Shown: positions 1 to 9,209, counted from the stretch's first letter. The stretch: 64,000 nt of DNA from Clostridiales bacterium (GCA_018374355.1 JAHAFI010000004.1:62001-126000); one strand, 5' to 3'. Numbers and translations: made by a program. Notes: a model not told the origin generated them from the letters alone.

Positions 1-2
1 AT

Positions 3-1271
3 CAGGCGGTAAAGGAAGTGCTCAATTCCCTTCGCCCGGTGATCGATGCAAATGAAGAAGCATACAGAAGAGAAGCTTTGCTGGAACGCATGGTAGAGCC
101 GGAAAGAGCGATTCTGTTCCGTGTGCCTTGGGTAGACGACAAGGGACAGGTTCATGTAAATAAAGGTTACCGGGTACAGTTTAACAGCGCAATCGGACCT
201 TACAAAGGCGGTCTGCGTCTGCACCCATCTGTAAATCTGGGCATTATCAAGTTCTTGGGATTTGAACAGGTTTTCAAAAACTCCCTGACAGGCCTTCCCA
301 TCGGAGGCGGAAAAGGCGGCTCCGACTTTGATCCTAAGGGAAAATCCGACCGTGAGATCATGGCTTTCTGCCAGAGCTTCATGACAGAGCTGAGCAAACA
401 CATCGGCGCAGATACCGACGTACCGGCGGGTGATATCGGAACGGGAGCAAGAGAAATCGGATATATGTTTGGACAGTATAAAAGACTGAAAAATGTTTAC
501 GAAGGCGTTCTGACAGGAAAAGGACTGACCTACGGCGGTTCTCTGGCAAGAAAAGAAGCTACAGGATTTGGTCTTCTGTATCTGACAAAAGAGCTTTTGA
601 AGCTGAACGGAATCGATATCGCAGGAAAAACAGCAGTAGTTTCCGGAAGTGGTAATGTAGCGATCTATGCAATTCAGAAAGCACAGGAGATGGGTGTAAA
701 AGTCCTGACCTGTTCGGATTCTACCGGCTGGGTTTACGATCCTGACGGAATCGATGTAGAACTTTTGAAAGAAGTTAAAGAAGTAAAACGTGCCAGACTG
801 ACAGAGTATGCAAAAGCCCGTCCAAATGTGGAATACCATGAGGGAAGAGGCGTATGGACAGTAAAAGCAGATCTGGCGCTGCCATGCGCAACACAGAACG
901 AGCTGCTTCTTGACGATGCGAAAGCTCTGGTAGCAAATGGCGTAACAGCCGTATGCGAAGGCGCAAATATGCCGACCACTCTGGAAGCAACCGAATATCT
1001 GCAGGAAAATAACGTGATTTTCGCTCCCGGAAAGGCAGCCAATGCAGGCGGTGTTGCAACTTCCGCACTGGAAATGTCCCAGAACAGCGAGAGACTGAGC
1101 TGGAGCTTCGAGGAAGTAGATGAAAAACTGCAGGGAATCATGGTAAACATTACACACAACATGGCTGATGCTGCAAAACGTTACGGATTTGAAGGCAACT
1201 ACGTGGTAGGAGCCAATATTGCAGGATTTGAAAAAGTTGCCAATGCGATGCTGGCACAGGGAATCTGCTAA
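3..1271 (+). CDS. gdhA: NADP-type glutamate dehydrogenase, 5' end cut off by window
   Basis: Glutamate dehydrogenase interconverts 2-oxoglutarate plus ammonia and glutamate in the cytoplasm. The reading frame is open to the window edge (QAVKEVLNSL precedes the first possible start), so roughly 25-30 N-terminal residues are missing. A GTG at 18 is in frame but is unlikely to be the start because family homology continues upstream of it. Family landmarks are clear: the substrate loop GPYKGGLRLHPSV, the catalytic-lysine region LPIGGGKGGSDFDPKGKSD, PAGDIGTGAREIGYMFGQY, and the Rossmann motif SGSGNVA. The C-terminus (ANAMLAQGIC) is complete. The gene is followed by a hairpin terminator shared with the convergent dinB. 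The hexameric bacterial/clostridial NADP-dependent type is inferred from overall similarity. Confidence 0.97.
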   Translation, partial: QAVKEVLNSLRPVIDANEEAYRREALLERMVEPERAILFRVPWVDDKGQVHVNKGYRVQFNSAIGPYKGGLRLHPSVNLGIIKFLGFEQVFKNSLTGLPIGGGKGGSDFDPKGKSDREIMAFCQSFMTELSKHIGADTDVPAGDIGTGAREIGYMFGQYKRLKNVYEGVLTGKGLTYGGSLARKEATGFGLLYLTKELLKLNGIDIAGKTAVVSGSGNVAIYAIQKAQEMGVKVLTCSDSTGWVYDPDGIDVELLKEVKEVKRARLTEYAKARPNVEYHEGRGVWTVKADLALPCATQNELLLDDAKALVANGVTAVCEGANMPTTLEATEYLQENNVIFAPGKAANAGGVATSALEMSQNSERLSWSFEEVDEKLQGIMVNITHNMADAAKRYGFEGNYVVGANIAGFEKVANAMLAQGIC

Positions 1272-1316
1272 AAAACATAAGAAAAAAGGGCTGCTGTTTA
1301 CAGAGCCGGCGAAAAT

Positions 1317-1371
1317 AAAAGGAGCGGTGCAAATAGATGGGGAATCATCTTTTTGCACTGCTCCGCTTTTA
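1317..1371. terminator. Bidirectional intrinsic terminator between gdhA and dinB
   Basis: A 13-14 bp inverted repeat (GGAGCGGTGCAAA paired with TTTGCACTGCTCC, one mismatch) is flanked by an A-tract on the left and a T-tract on the right. It sits between the convergent gdhA and dinB and can serve both. Confidence 0.85.
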
Positions 1372-1391
1372 TCTTGAAAGAAGATAAAAAA

Positions 1392-2588
1392 TTATTTATC
1401 AGAGAACCCATGGTGTATCGCATCTTTTCCGTATTTTTGCCGTATCTTTTCCATGGCCCGGTCCAGCTTCTGCCTCTTTTCGGTCTCTTTCGGATCATAG
1501 CTGAACAGATCCATCTGAAAGGGTTCCCCCTGTCCGGTCAGTTTTCCGGCCCGGACACCCAGCAGACGGATAGGGTTTCCATTCCAGAGGGCATCAAATA
1601 ATTTGCAGGCGTAACGGTACAACGTTTCTCCATCCTGAGAGGGGGAGGAGAGGGGCATCTGACGGGTATATTTATCGAAAGTTGAATATTTGATTTCCAC
1701 ACACAGATTATTGGCGGACTGACCTGCTGATTTGAGCCGGTATCCCACTTTGGAAGATAGCTGATGCAGGATCGGGTAAGCTTCCTGCGGGGTGGTCAAA
1801 TCCTTCGGCAGGGTGGTGGAATTTCCGATTCCTTTTGCCTGAGAAGGCTCGCTCTCCAAAGGGGAACTGTCCAAACCATTGGCGTATTCCCACAGCATCC
1901 TGCCGTGGCTTTTCAAATGAAGGGAAAGAATCTGTGGATTCATCCGGGCAAGATCGCCGATGGTGTGGATTTCCAATTTCCTGAGAACAGCAACAGAGGC
2001 GTGCCCCGCCATGAAAAGACTGGAAATGGGCAGAGGCCACATTTTCGATTGGATTTCCTCAGGAAACAGCGTATGGGTTTTATTTGGTTTTTCAAAATCG
2101 GAGGCCATTTTTGCAAGAACTTTATTGGAAGAAATTCCCACATTTACGGTAAAGCCAAAATGCTCATAAATGTAGCTGCGGATATAGGCAGCTCCCGCTT
2201 CGGGATCAGGAAAACGATGGGCAATTTTCGTATAATCCAGAAAACATTCGTCGATACTGACCTGTTCGATTTCCGGTGTCAGGGAACGGAGAAAGCTGAT
2301 AAACTTTTTACTGTATTGGGAGTAAAGCTGATGGTCGGGAGGGACGATGGTCAGGGAAGGGCATTTTTTCAGCGCCTGAGCTACCGGTTCTGCTGTCTGT
2401 ATATGATAGATTTTTTTGGCGGGCAGGGATTTTGCCAGAACGATGCCGTGGCGTGTTTCCCGATTGCCGCCGATAATGGCAGGGATTGTCCGGATATCTG
2501 TGCTTTCCGGGTTTTCATGGAGCAGTTTCAGTGCACTCCAGCTTAGGTATGCAGAATTTACATCGATATGAAAAATAATCCTGTCCAT
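1392..2588 (-). CDS. dinB: DNA polymerase IV (Y family)
   Basis: Translesion DNA polymerase of the DinB/UmuC family, 398 aa. The N-terminus FHIDVNSAYLSWSAL is the catalytic motif with the first metal-binding Asp. SIDECFLDYT carries the second acidic pair, and VNVGISSNKVLAKMASDF is the conserved finger/palm segment. The HhH region follows, then the little-finger domain. The end IRLLGVRAGKLTGQGEPFQMDLFSYD retains the QLDLF-like beta-clamp binding motif (QMDLF). It is monocistronic and faces gdhA. The ATG at 2588 begins the protein exactly at the family N-terminus. Confidence 0.95.
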   Translation of the reverse strand: MDRIIFHIDVNSAYLSWSALKLLHENPESTDIRTIPAIIGGNRETRHGIVLAKSLPAKKIYHIQTAEPVAQALKKCPSLTIVPPDHQLYSQYSKKFISFLRSLTPEIEQVSIDECFLDYTKIAHRFPDPEAGAAYIRSYIYEHFGFTVNVGISSNKVLAKMASDFEKPNKTHTLFPEEIQSKMWPLPISSLFMAGHASVAVLRKLEIHTIGDLARMNPQILSLHLKSHGRMLWEYANGLDSSPLESEPSQAKGIGNSTTLPKDLTTPQEAYPILHQLSSKVGYRLKSAGQSANNLCVEIKYSTFDKYTRQMPLSSPSQDGETLYRYACKLFDALWNGNPIRLLGVRAGKLTGQGEPFQMDLFSYDPKETEKRQKLDRAMEKIRQKYGKDAIHHGFSDK

Positions 2589-2683
2589 GGTCAGGCCCTC
2601 CCAGTTCTTTTCTTACTGTTATTTTATTACAGGAAGACAGATATGTAAAGAATGTTGACCTTCGGTACGGCTTTGCGAAGCAT

Positions 2684-2710
2684 GTTGCTGAGAACGAAGT
2701 GAACAGCAAC
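2684..2710. repeat. Small intergenic hairpin
   Basis: GTTGCT (2684-2689) and AGCAAC (2705-2710) form an inverted repeat upstream of dinB, within an otherwise non-coding stretch (2589-2831) between dinB and aroK. It looks like a dispersed intergenic element, but I see no second copy in this window. Confidence 0.35.
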
Positions 2711-2771
2711 TTGTAGAATGACGGTAAATGTGATAAAATACCGTTAAATGTGAAACGTAAGAGTTAAAAAA

Positions 2772-2799
2772 GTAACTGTTCAGAGGATACGGAACAGTT
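2772..2799. repeat. AACTGTTC/GAACAGTT inverted repeat upstream of aroK
   Basis: AACTGTTC (2774-2781) and GAACAGTT (2792-2799) are perfect inverted repeats with a 10-nt loop. The same core (GTAAC-GTTCAG with one central base differing) recurs at 10223 and 22882, so this is one copy of a dispersed element. Confidence 0.5.
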
Positions 2800-2831
2800 G
2801 TTGAAAAGTACAGAATCTGAGGATAAATGAA

Positions 2832-3335
2832 ATGAAAAATATCGTACTGATCGGAATGCCCGGTGTAGGAAAGAGCACCGTGGGGGTTATTCTGGCAAAG
2901 GAACTGGGCTACCAGTTTGTCGATGCCGATCTGCTGATTCAGAAGCAGGAAAAACGTTTGTTAAAAGATATCATCGCCCGGGAGGGAGTCGATGGTTTTA
3001 TAAAGATTGAAAATCAGGTAAATGCATCCATCAAAGCGGAACACACCGTAATTGCCACCGGAGGAAGTGTGGTTTACGGAAGAGAGGCTATGGAGCATCT
3101 GAAGGAGATTGCTACGGTGGTATATCTGAAACTGCCGTATTCAGCACTTAGAAAACGTCTGGGAAACCTGAAAAACCGTGGAGTAGTTCTTCGCGACGGA
3201 CAGACCCTGCGGGATCTGTATGAGGAGCGGGTGGTGCTCTACGAAAAATATGCTGACGTTACAATTGACGAAGAAAACAAAGGAATTGAAGAGACTTTAC
3301 AGTATATTATAGAGGCACTGAAAGAAAATCAGTAA
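2832..3335 (+). CDS. aroK: Shikimate kinase
   Basis: Phosphorylates shikimate with ATP in chorismate synthesis; cytoplasmic, 167 aa, the usual family size. Walker A is GMPGVGKST (residues about 8-16). FVDADLLIQ is the shikimate-binding Asp motif (normally D-x-D), ATGGSVV is the GG motif, and LKNRGVVLRDGQTLRDLYEER is the lid region with its arginines. A GAGGA ribosome site lies just before the ATG. It precedes murA by 140 bp and may or may not share a transcript with it. Nothing is odd apart from the alanine replacing Asp at one DxD position. Confidence 0.95.
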   Translation: MKNIVLIGMPGVGKSTVGVILAKELGYQFVDADLLIQKQEKRLLKDIIAREGVDGFIKIENQVNASIKAEHTVIATGGSVVYGREAMEHLKEIATVVYLKLPYSALRKRLGNLKNRGVVLRDGQTLRDLYEERVVLYEKYADVTIDEENKGIEETLQYIIEALKENQ

Positions 3336-3475
3336 AATCCCGGAGATAAGGGGAAGTAAAATCAGGGAATTTTTAATTTTTATTTACAAAAAGATTGATT
3401 TGGTATAACATAGTTATACGTATGTAATTGATTTGTTGACTCGCATTGCGGAGTATAAAGACATAGAGGTGAACT

Positions 3476-4771
3476 ATGGAACAATATATTATCAAAGGCG
3501 GAAGCCCGTTAGTCGGAGAGGTTGAAATCGGAGGAGCCAAGAATGCAGCTCTTGGAATTCTGGCAGCAGCTATTATGACAGACGATACCGTCCGGATTGA
3601 AAATCTTCCGGATGTAAATGATATCAACGTGCTGTTGGAAGCGCTTCATGAAATTGGTGCCAGTGTGGAACGAGTGGACCGCCATACGGTGAAGATCAAT
3701 GGTTCAACGATTGGGGATATCAGTGTAGACTACGAGTATATCAAAAAAATTCGTGCATCCTACTATCTTCTGGGTGCACTTTTGGGAAAATATAAGAAAG
3801 CGGAGGTTCCGCTTCCGGGCGGCTGTAATATCGGAAGCCGTCCCATTGACTTACATTTGAAGGGATTCCGTGCTCTGGGAGCAACGGTTGAGATAAAACA
3901 CGGCGCAATCATGGCCACAGCGCCGGATGGACTGTTTGGAAGCCATATTTTCATGGATACGGTATCTGTGGGAGCTACGATCAATATTATGATGGCGGCC
4001 TCTATGGCAAAGGGCCATACGCTCATTGAAAATGCGGCGAGGGAGCCTCACGTAGTAGATACGGCGAACTTCCTGAACAGCATGGGAGCAAATATCAAAG
4101 GAGCAGGGACAGATGTGATCCGTATCCGCGGGGTGGAAAATCTCCATGCTACGGACTATTCTATTGTTCCGGATATGATCGAAGCAGGAACTTATATGTG
4201 TGCGGCAGCGGCTACCAGAGGAGACGTTTTGATTAAGAATATCATTCCTAAGCATCTGGAAGCGATTACCGCAAAGCTGGAAGAGATCGGATGTGAGGTG
4301 GAAGAATTTGACGATGCAGTCCGTGTGATCTCATCGAAAAAGCTTCACAGAACCCATGTAAAAACTCTTCCCTACCCGGGATATCCTACGGATATGCAGC
4401 CGCAGATGGCGGTGACTCTGGCGCTGGCGAGAGGAACCAGTATTGTGACGGAGAGTATTTTCGAGAACCGTTTCAAATATGCAGATGAATTGACCCGTAT
4501 GGGTGCTGTAGTGAAGGTAGAAGGTAATACTGCGATCATCGATGGTGTGGATACATTGACCGGTGCAAGAGTAAGTGCGCCGGATTTAAGGGCAGGAGCG
4601 GCACTGGTAATAGCCGGAATGGCGGCAGAAGGGATTACCATCGTGGACGATATTGTCTATATCCAGCGCGGTTATGAGGATTTTGAAGGCAAACTGCGCG
4701 GACTGGGCGCCGAGATTGAGAAAGTGACCAGTGAGAAAGAGATTCAGAAGTTTAAACTGAGAATCGGGTAA
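3476..4771 (+). CDS. murA: UDP-N-acetylglucosamine 1-carboxyvinyltransferase
   Basis: First committed step of peptidoglycan synthesis: transfers enolpyruvate from PEP to UDP-GlcNAc. 431 aa, full length. KGGSPLVGEVEIGGAKNAAL is the N-terminal signature with the PEP-binding Lys/Asn. PLPGGCNIGSRPIDLHLKGF carries the catalytic Cys, which is also the fosfomycin target and is retained here. GYPTDMQPQ and ENRFKYADEL are further family blocks. AGAGGTGA upstream gives the ribosome site. Gram-positives often carry two paralogues (MurA/MurZ); which one this is cannot be told from sequence alone. Confidence 0.96.
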   Translation: MEQYIIKGGSPLVGEVEIGGAKNAALGILAAAIMTDDTVRIENLPDVNDINVLLEALHEIGASVERVDRHTVKINGSTIGDISVDYEYIKKIRASYYLLGALLGKYKKAEVPLPGGCNIGSRPIDLHLKGFRALGATVEIKHGAIMATAPDGLFGSHIFMDTVSVGATINIMMAASMAKGHTLIENAAREPHVVDTANFLNSMGANIKGAGTDVIRIRGVENLHATDYSIVPDMIEAGTYMCAAAATRGDVLIKNIIPKHLEAITAKLEEIGCEVEEFDDAVRVISSKKLHRTHVKTLPYPGYPTDMQPQMAVTLALARGTSIVTESIFENRFKYADELTRMGAVVKVEGNTAIIDGVDTLTGARVSAPDLRAGAALVIAGMAAEGITIVDDIVYIQRGYEDFEGKLRGLGAEIEKVTSEKEIQKFKLRIG

Positions 4772-4815
4772 GTGTTGGACAGAAATAAACGTTTTTCAAA
4801 GCAGAGGTGAGTACA

Positions 4816-7461
4816 GTGGATAAGACAGAGTATCGTATGAAGTTGGATGAGATGAATCGATTGGTGGATACCCAAGACTATGAAGGGGCTTTGGCTATTG
4901 CAGATTCGATAGATTGGAAGAGAGTGAAGAGCGTTCGGACTCTCTGCATGGTAGCGGATATCTATGAGGTGAACGGCGAGCTGGATGAAAGTATGAGAAT
5001 CCTTCAGTTGGCGTATAAGCGTTCCTCTTTGGGCAAGATGATTCTCTACCGTCAGGTGGAGCTGTCTTTGAAAATGGGGGATTATGATCAGGCTGTAAAG
5101 TATTACAACCAGTATCTGGAGACGGCTTCCAATGATACATCCAAATATATTCTGAAATATAAAATATATAAAGCCCAAAATGCGCCTCTGGACGAGCAGA
5201 TTTCGATTCTGGAGGAGTATAAGGACAGAGAGTACACAGAGCGCTGGGTATACGAGCTGGCGCGTTTATATAAAAAAGCAGGAAAACAGGATAAATGTGT
5301 GGAAACCTGTGATGATTTGATTCTGTGGTTTGGCGAAGGAAAATATGTGACAAAGGCGATGGAACTGAAGATGAGTTATGTTCCGTTGAATCCATCACAG
5401 AAAGCCAAATATGAGAAGAGAGAAAAAGATTCTGCTTCTGTTGCGGGGATTTCTGCTGCGGCAATGGCGGGACTTCAGAAGGCTTCCGCATCACAGAAAC
5501 CGGAGCCGGCAGAAAGTTTTGCAAAGCCCATGGAAACGCCGGAGGCAGGAATGGAAGAAGCGGCGGCAACGGCAGAACCGGAAACATCAACCGGAGAGAG
5601 CCAGCCGGAGATACCCGTCAAGGTGGATACGGAGCAGCTTCAGGAGCGTCTGGCGAAGAGCTTTCAGGAGGTGCTTTCCGGATTCAACAGAACAAAAGTT
5701 ACCAATGCATTTGAGGCGCTGGGCCGTGTGACTAACAGTGAGGTTCCTCAGATGGAAAAGGAAGAAAATATAGAAGAATATCAGGTCACAGATCTGGAGC
5801 CGGAAACCGTAAATGAAGGAAAAATTTCCGCTGAGAAGGGCGAAGCTATTATCCAGAAAACTGAGATTCCGGAAACGCCTGCAGCAGAAGAAGAGATTAA
5901 GCCGGAAGATAAAGAGATTACAAGCGTGGACGAGCTGGATCTGGAGGCGTTGTTTGCAGAGACTTCGGGAATCTTTGCCGAGGAGGCAGGCGGCGGACAG
6001 ATTGAACCGGAAATCATGGAAATCCCGGAGAACCCGGTGGAAGAGCCCGCAGAGGTTTTGGAAGCTGAAAAAGAAGAAGAACCTGCGATGAACTTCGATG
6101 ATATGCCGGAGATTCGTATTATCGATCCGGAAGAAGCTCTGGAGATTCGAGAGACGACGAAAGCAGAGGAGTCCGGAGAATTGACACCGGAAGTTGAGCC
6201 GGAAGAAGTATGGACAACAGAAGCTGAGCAGATGGAAACAGAGACGGAATCGGAAGAGGTTTCGGCAAAACCATCTCTGGGAGATACACAGGAATTTAAT
6301 CTGGAAGAACAGCTTATGGCGGCTCTGGGTGAAAGCACAGGAAAAACGGAGCCGGAGACAGAAGCGGCAGAAGAAGAACTGATCATAGAAGAATCGGATA
6401 TAGAAGAACAGGATACAGAAGAACCGGAACTGGTAGAGATTGCTGATTTTGAAGAAGCACAGGAGACTGTAGAGGAAAAATCCCAAGAACCGTCAGGAGA
6501 AGCAGGAGATTTCCTTCCGGAAATCGACATGGATCTTGTAATGGAGCTTCAGAAGGAAAAAGAAACACAGGAGGCGGAGGACGCAGAGATCGATCACGTT
6601 GCAGCGATGCTGGAAGAAGCAGAGATACCAGCGGAGACAACTGCTTCTGCACCGGAAAAGGAAACCCCGGAAGAAAAACGGATGCGGATTATGAACAATA
6701 CCCGTCCTGAACGTCTGACAGATCAGCAGAAGAATGTGTTCTCATACTTTGCAAAAGTTCCGGGTATGGATGAGCAGATTCTTGATGCGATCCATGGAGT
6801 ATACCAGCATGCGGACGAGAAAACGTCCCATAGAGGAAACATAGCGATCATGGGAAGCCATGGCACAGGAAAAACCCGTCTCAGCGAAGGACTGGTAAAA
6901 GCAATCTGTAAAGAACTGGGTCTGGAAGCTGTAAAATTTGCCAATCTGGACGCTTCCGATATGAACCGGAAGAATCCGGCATCGGTGATCGGAAAAATGG
7001 CAGGAGGATTCCTCCTGATCGAGAGAGCCAGCTATATGAATGCGGAGACCATCAAAAACCTTTCCAAAGCAATGGATTTCCGTACAGACAGCATGATTCT
7101 TCTGATTGAGGATGATAAAGCCAATATGAGAAAAATGCTGGCAGATTATCCTGAATTTGCGGAAAAATTTGAAACCGTGATTTCCATTCCTGTATTTACC
7201 AACGATGAGCTGGTAACCTTTGCAAGAACCTATGCAAAGGAAAACGGCTACCGGATGGATGAGATGGGAGTGCTTGCACTGTATACGCTGATCGGAGACA
7301 ATCAGAGAGAAGACGAGCCGATCACCATCGGAAAGGTAAAAGAGATGGTAGACGGGGCGATCCGAAAAGCCGGAGGAATGCGGCTGGGAAAAAGAATTTC
7401 CAAACGTCACACAGACGGAGATGGAAGAATTCTCCTTTATGAAAAGGATTTCGATTTATAA
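4816..7461 (+). CDS. TPR - acidic linker - CbbX/SpoVK-like AAA protein
   Basis: An 881-aa protein of unknown function. Residues 1-190 are TPR-like helical repeats. Residues about 195-610 are a very long Glu/Pro/Ala-rich acidic, probably disordered, segment. Residues about 620-870 are an AAA+ domain resembling CbbX/SpoVK. Walker A is intact (GSHGTGKT, about residue 680). The Walker B position reads FLLIERASYM where the family has a hydrophobic stretch followed by DE, so ATP hydrolysis may be impaired. I chose the GTG at 4816 because AGAGGTGA lies 5 nt ahead of it; a GTG at 4807 sits inside that ribosome site. It follows murA by 44 bp and ends at its own terminator. A shape-linked or scaffold role is only a guess. 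Confidence 0.8.
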   Translation: MDKTEYRMKLDEMNRLVDTQDYEGALAIADSIDWKRVKSVRTLCMVADIYEVNGELDESMRILQLAYKRSSLGKMILYRQVELSLKMGDYDQAVKYYNQYLETASNDTSKYILKYKIYKAQNAPLDEQISILEEYKDREYTERWVYELARLYKKAGKQDKCVETCDDLILWFGEGKYVTKAMELKMSYVPLNPSQKAKYEKREKDSASVAGISAAAMAGLQKASASQKPEPAESFAKPMETPEAGMEEAAATAEPETSTGESQPEIPVKVDTEQLQERLAKSFQEVLSGFNRTKVTNAFEALGRVTNSEVPQMEKEENIEEYQVTDLEPETVNEGKISAEKGEAIIQKTEIPETPAAEEEIKPEDKEITSVDELDLEALFAETSGIFAEEAGGGQIEPEIMEIPENPVEEPAEVLEAEKEEEPAMNFDDMPEIRIIDPEEALEIRETTKAEESGELTPEVEPEEVWTTEAEQMETETESEEVSAKPSLGDTQEFNLEEQLMAALGESTGKTEPETEAAEEELIIEESDIEEQDTEEPELVEIADFEEAQETVEEKSQEPSGEAGDFLPEIDMDLVMELQKEKETQEAEDAEIDHVAAMLEEAEIPAETTASAPEKETPEEKRMRIMNNTRPERLTDQQKNVFSYFAKVPGMDEQILDAIHGVYQHADEKTSHRGNIAIMGSHGTGKTRLSEGLVKAICKELGLEAVKFANLDASDMNRKNPASVIGKMAGGFLLIERASYMNAETIKNLSKAMDFRTDSMILLIEDDKANMRKMLADYPEFAEKFETVISIPVFTNDELVTFARTYAKENGYRMDEMGVLALYTLIGDNQREDEPITIGKVKEMVDGAIRKAGGMRLGKRISKRHTDGDGRILLYEKDFDL

Positions 7462-7471
7462 AAAAATACTT

Positions 7472-7508
7472 ACAGGGCATGGCGGTTATTCGCCTATGCC
7501 CTGTTTTT
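7472..7508 (+). terminator. Intrinsic terminator after the TPR-AAA gene
   Basis: ACAGGGCAT(GGCG) and (CGCCT)ATGCCCTGT form a stem followed by TTTTT. It ends just 17 bp before the rsmA start, so rsmA expression depends on readthrough or on a promoter hidden in this gap. Confidence 0.8.
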
Positions 7509-7524
7509 GAAAGGCGGAACATAT

Positions 7525-8412
7525 ATGAGTGAAAAGAGACAGCCGTATCTGGGAAATCCCCAAGAAACGATAGCCGTTTTAAATAAATATCAGTTTACAT
7601 TTCAGAAAAAATTCGGCCAGAATTTTTTGATTGACACCCATGTGCTGGATAAAATCATCCGCGCGGCGGGAATCACAGAGGAGGATTTCGTACTGGAGAT
7701 AGGACCGGGAATCGGTACTATGACACAGTATCTTGCCAGCGCCGCAAGAGAGGTCTGCGCCGTTGAAATCGACAAAAGCCTGATACCGATCTTAGAGGAC
7801 ACGCTGAAGGATTATGACAATGTGATGGTCATCAATGAGGATATTCTGAAGGTGGATATCGCGAAGCTCGCCCGGGAACACAATCAGGGACGCCCGATCA
7901 AAGTAGTGGCGAACCTGCCCTACTATATCACCACACCGATTATCATGGGTCTGTTTGAAAGCCATGTACCTGTGGAGACCATCACGGTCATGGTGCAGAA
8001 GGAAGTGGCGGAACGGATGCAGGTAGGGCCGGGAACGAAAGACTATGGAGCCTTATCGCTGGCTGTACAATATTATGCAGAACCATATATTGTGGCAAAC
8101 GTGCCGCCGAACTGCTTTATGCCGAGACCAAACGTGGGAAGTGCGGTAATCCGCCTTACAAGACACCAAGAGCCGCCGGTACAGGTGGAAAATGAGAAAT
8201 TGCTGTTTCAGATTATCAGGGCTTCTTTCAATCAGAGAAGAAAGACATTGGCCAACGGATTAAAGAATTACGAGGGGTTAAATTTTTCTAAAGAGACTAT
8301 AGAGGAAGCTATTGCGGAGTGCGGATTTTCCCCGTCGGTGCGGGGAGAGGCACTGTCTTTGCAGGAGTTTGCGGGACTTGCAAATATTTTGCATCAGAAG
8401 AGTCAGGAATAG
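7525..8412 (+). CDS. rsmA: 16S rRNA dimethyladenosine methyltransferase
   Basis: Dimethylates two adjacent adenines near the 3' end of 16S rRNA using SAM (KsgA). 295 aa. FQKKFGQNFLID is the N-terminal signature, VLEIGPGIGTMTQYL is SAM motif I, AVEIDKSLIPIL is motif II, and VVANLPYYITTPI is the catalytic NLPY motif. The ATG at 7525 is preferred because AAAGGCGG lies 8 nt upstream; an in-frame TTG at 7507 falls inside the preceding terminator. A separate terminator follows the gene. Confidence 0.96.
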   Translation: MSEKRQPYLGNPQETIAVLNKYQFTFQKKFGQNFLIDTHVLDKIIRAAGITEEDFVLEIGPGIGTMTQYLASAAREVCAVEIDKSLIPILEDTLKDYDNVMVINEDILKVDIAKLAREHNQGRPIKVVANLPYYITTPIIMGLFESHVPVETITVMVQKEVAERMQVGPGTKDYGALSLAVQYYAEPYIVANVPPNCFMPRPNVGSAVIRLTRHQEPPVQVENEKLLFQIIRASFNQRRKTLANGLKNYEGLNFSKETIEEAIAECGFSPSVRGEALSLQEFAGLANILHQKSQE

Positions 8413-8424
8413 GGGATTAAAAAA

Positions 8425-8456
8425 GGTACACGACTTTGAGTCTTGTACCTTTTTTA
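8425..8456 (+). terminator. Intrinsic terminator after rsmA
   Basis: GGTACACGAC, loop TTTGA, GTCTTGTACC, then TTTTTT. The stem carries one bulge. Confidence 0.85.
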
Positions 8457-8478
8457 GATAATACCATTATTATACAGG

Positions 8479-8562
8479 CTACATTTCTAGTTTTTTTACT
8501 TCTTCTAATGTCAACTGACAGTATCTTGCAATGACTTCATGTGCGATGCCTTCCGCTACTCC
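8479..8562 (-). pseudogene. C-terminal remnant of an Rpn-like PD-(D/E)XK nuclease/transposase
   Basis: The minus strand, between stops at 8563-8565 and 8479-8481, reads GVAEGIAHEVIARYCQLTLE then EVKKLEM and a stop. This ...EG.A..VI..Y..LTLEEV..L pattern resembles the C-terminal tail of Rpn / PD-(D/E)XK transposase-family proteins common in Lachnospiraceae. No start codon or nuclease core is left, and the fragment overlaps the 3' end of the alarmone synthetase gene by 7 bp. It is best read as a decayed gene end. Confidence 0.45.
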
Positions 8563-9209
8563 TCATTCCCCGGCGAACACTGCTGAATAGCCTCATTCAA
8601 AGACAGCATCTTTTCGTCCAGTTCCGAAACGATCTTCGCACAGGCCCGCAGATCCTGACTGATAAAATCCGGTGCATTTCCTTCAAATTTGTAATAAATC
8701 TTATGTTCCAGACTTGCCCAGAAATCCTGCGCAATGGTCCGGATCTGAATCTCCACCTTTGTCTCCACCACACCGTCAGACAGATACACAGGAACGGTTA
8801 CCAGCATGTGATAGCTCCGGTAACCGCTGACCTTCGGCTGGGCCAGATAATCGGTCAGCTCCAGAATCTTCATATCGGCCTGTTGAGCCAGCATATCCGC
8901 AATCCGGTAGATATCTGAATTGAAAGAACAGATAATCCGCACTCCCGCAATGTCATTGATATATTTCAGCATATTTTCCAGCGTAACTTCCCGCTTCTGC
9001 CTCTTGAGTTTCTTCACGATACTCTGAGGCTCTTTGATTCTGGATTTCACATGCTCTATGGGATTATACTTGTGTATATGAGCGAACTCTTCATTTAAGA
9101 TATCGATCTTTGTAGATACCTGACGCAGAGCCGCATCATAGAGAAACATCAGCGTCTCCCAATTATCCACTTCCTCCAGACGGTTGTTTGCAAAATCCAA
9201 TACTTCCAT
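8556..9209 (-). CDS. Small alarmone synthetase (RelQ/RelP-type RelA/SpoT domain)
   Basis: Makes (p)ppGpp from GTP/GDP and ATP. About 217 aa, a single synthetase domain without hydrolase or ACT regions. Landmarks are RIKEPQSIVKKLKRQ (substrate-binding basic segment), DIAGVRIICSF, KVSGYRSYHMLVTVPV (the YxSYH motif) and KVEIQIRTIAQDFWASLEHK (EIQIRT with catalytic Glu, WASLEHK). The ATG at 9209 follows AAGGGA by about 8 nt; a GTG six codons upstream is possible. It lies 33 bp downstream of the adenosyltransferase gene on the same strand and may be co-transcribed. RelQ versus RelP cannot be settled here. Confidence 0.92.
   Translation of the reverse strand: MEVLDFANNRLEEVDNWETLMFLYDAALRQVSTKIDILNEEFAHIHKYNPIEHVKSRIKEPQSIVKKLKRQKREVTLENMLKYINDIAGVRIICSFNSDIYRIADMLAQQADMKILELTDYLAQPKVSGYRSYHMLVTVPVYLSDGVVETKVEIQIRTIAQDFWASLEHKIYYKFEGNAPDFISQDLRACAKIVSELDEKMLSLNEAIQQCSPGNEE

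Noticed and set aside
5587..6530. Long minus-strand frames (up to 299 aa) within the TPR-AAA gene
   Set aside because: They mirror the Glu-rich repetitive coding of the plus strand, giving Phe- or Ser-rich low-complexity products with no ribosome site.
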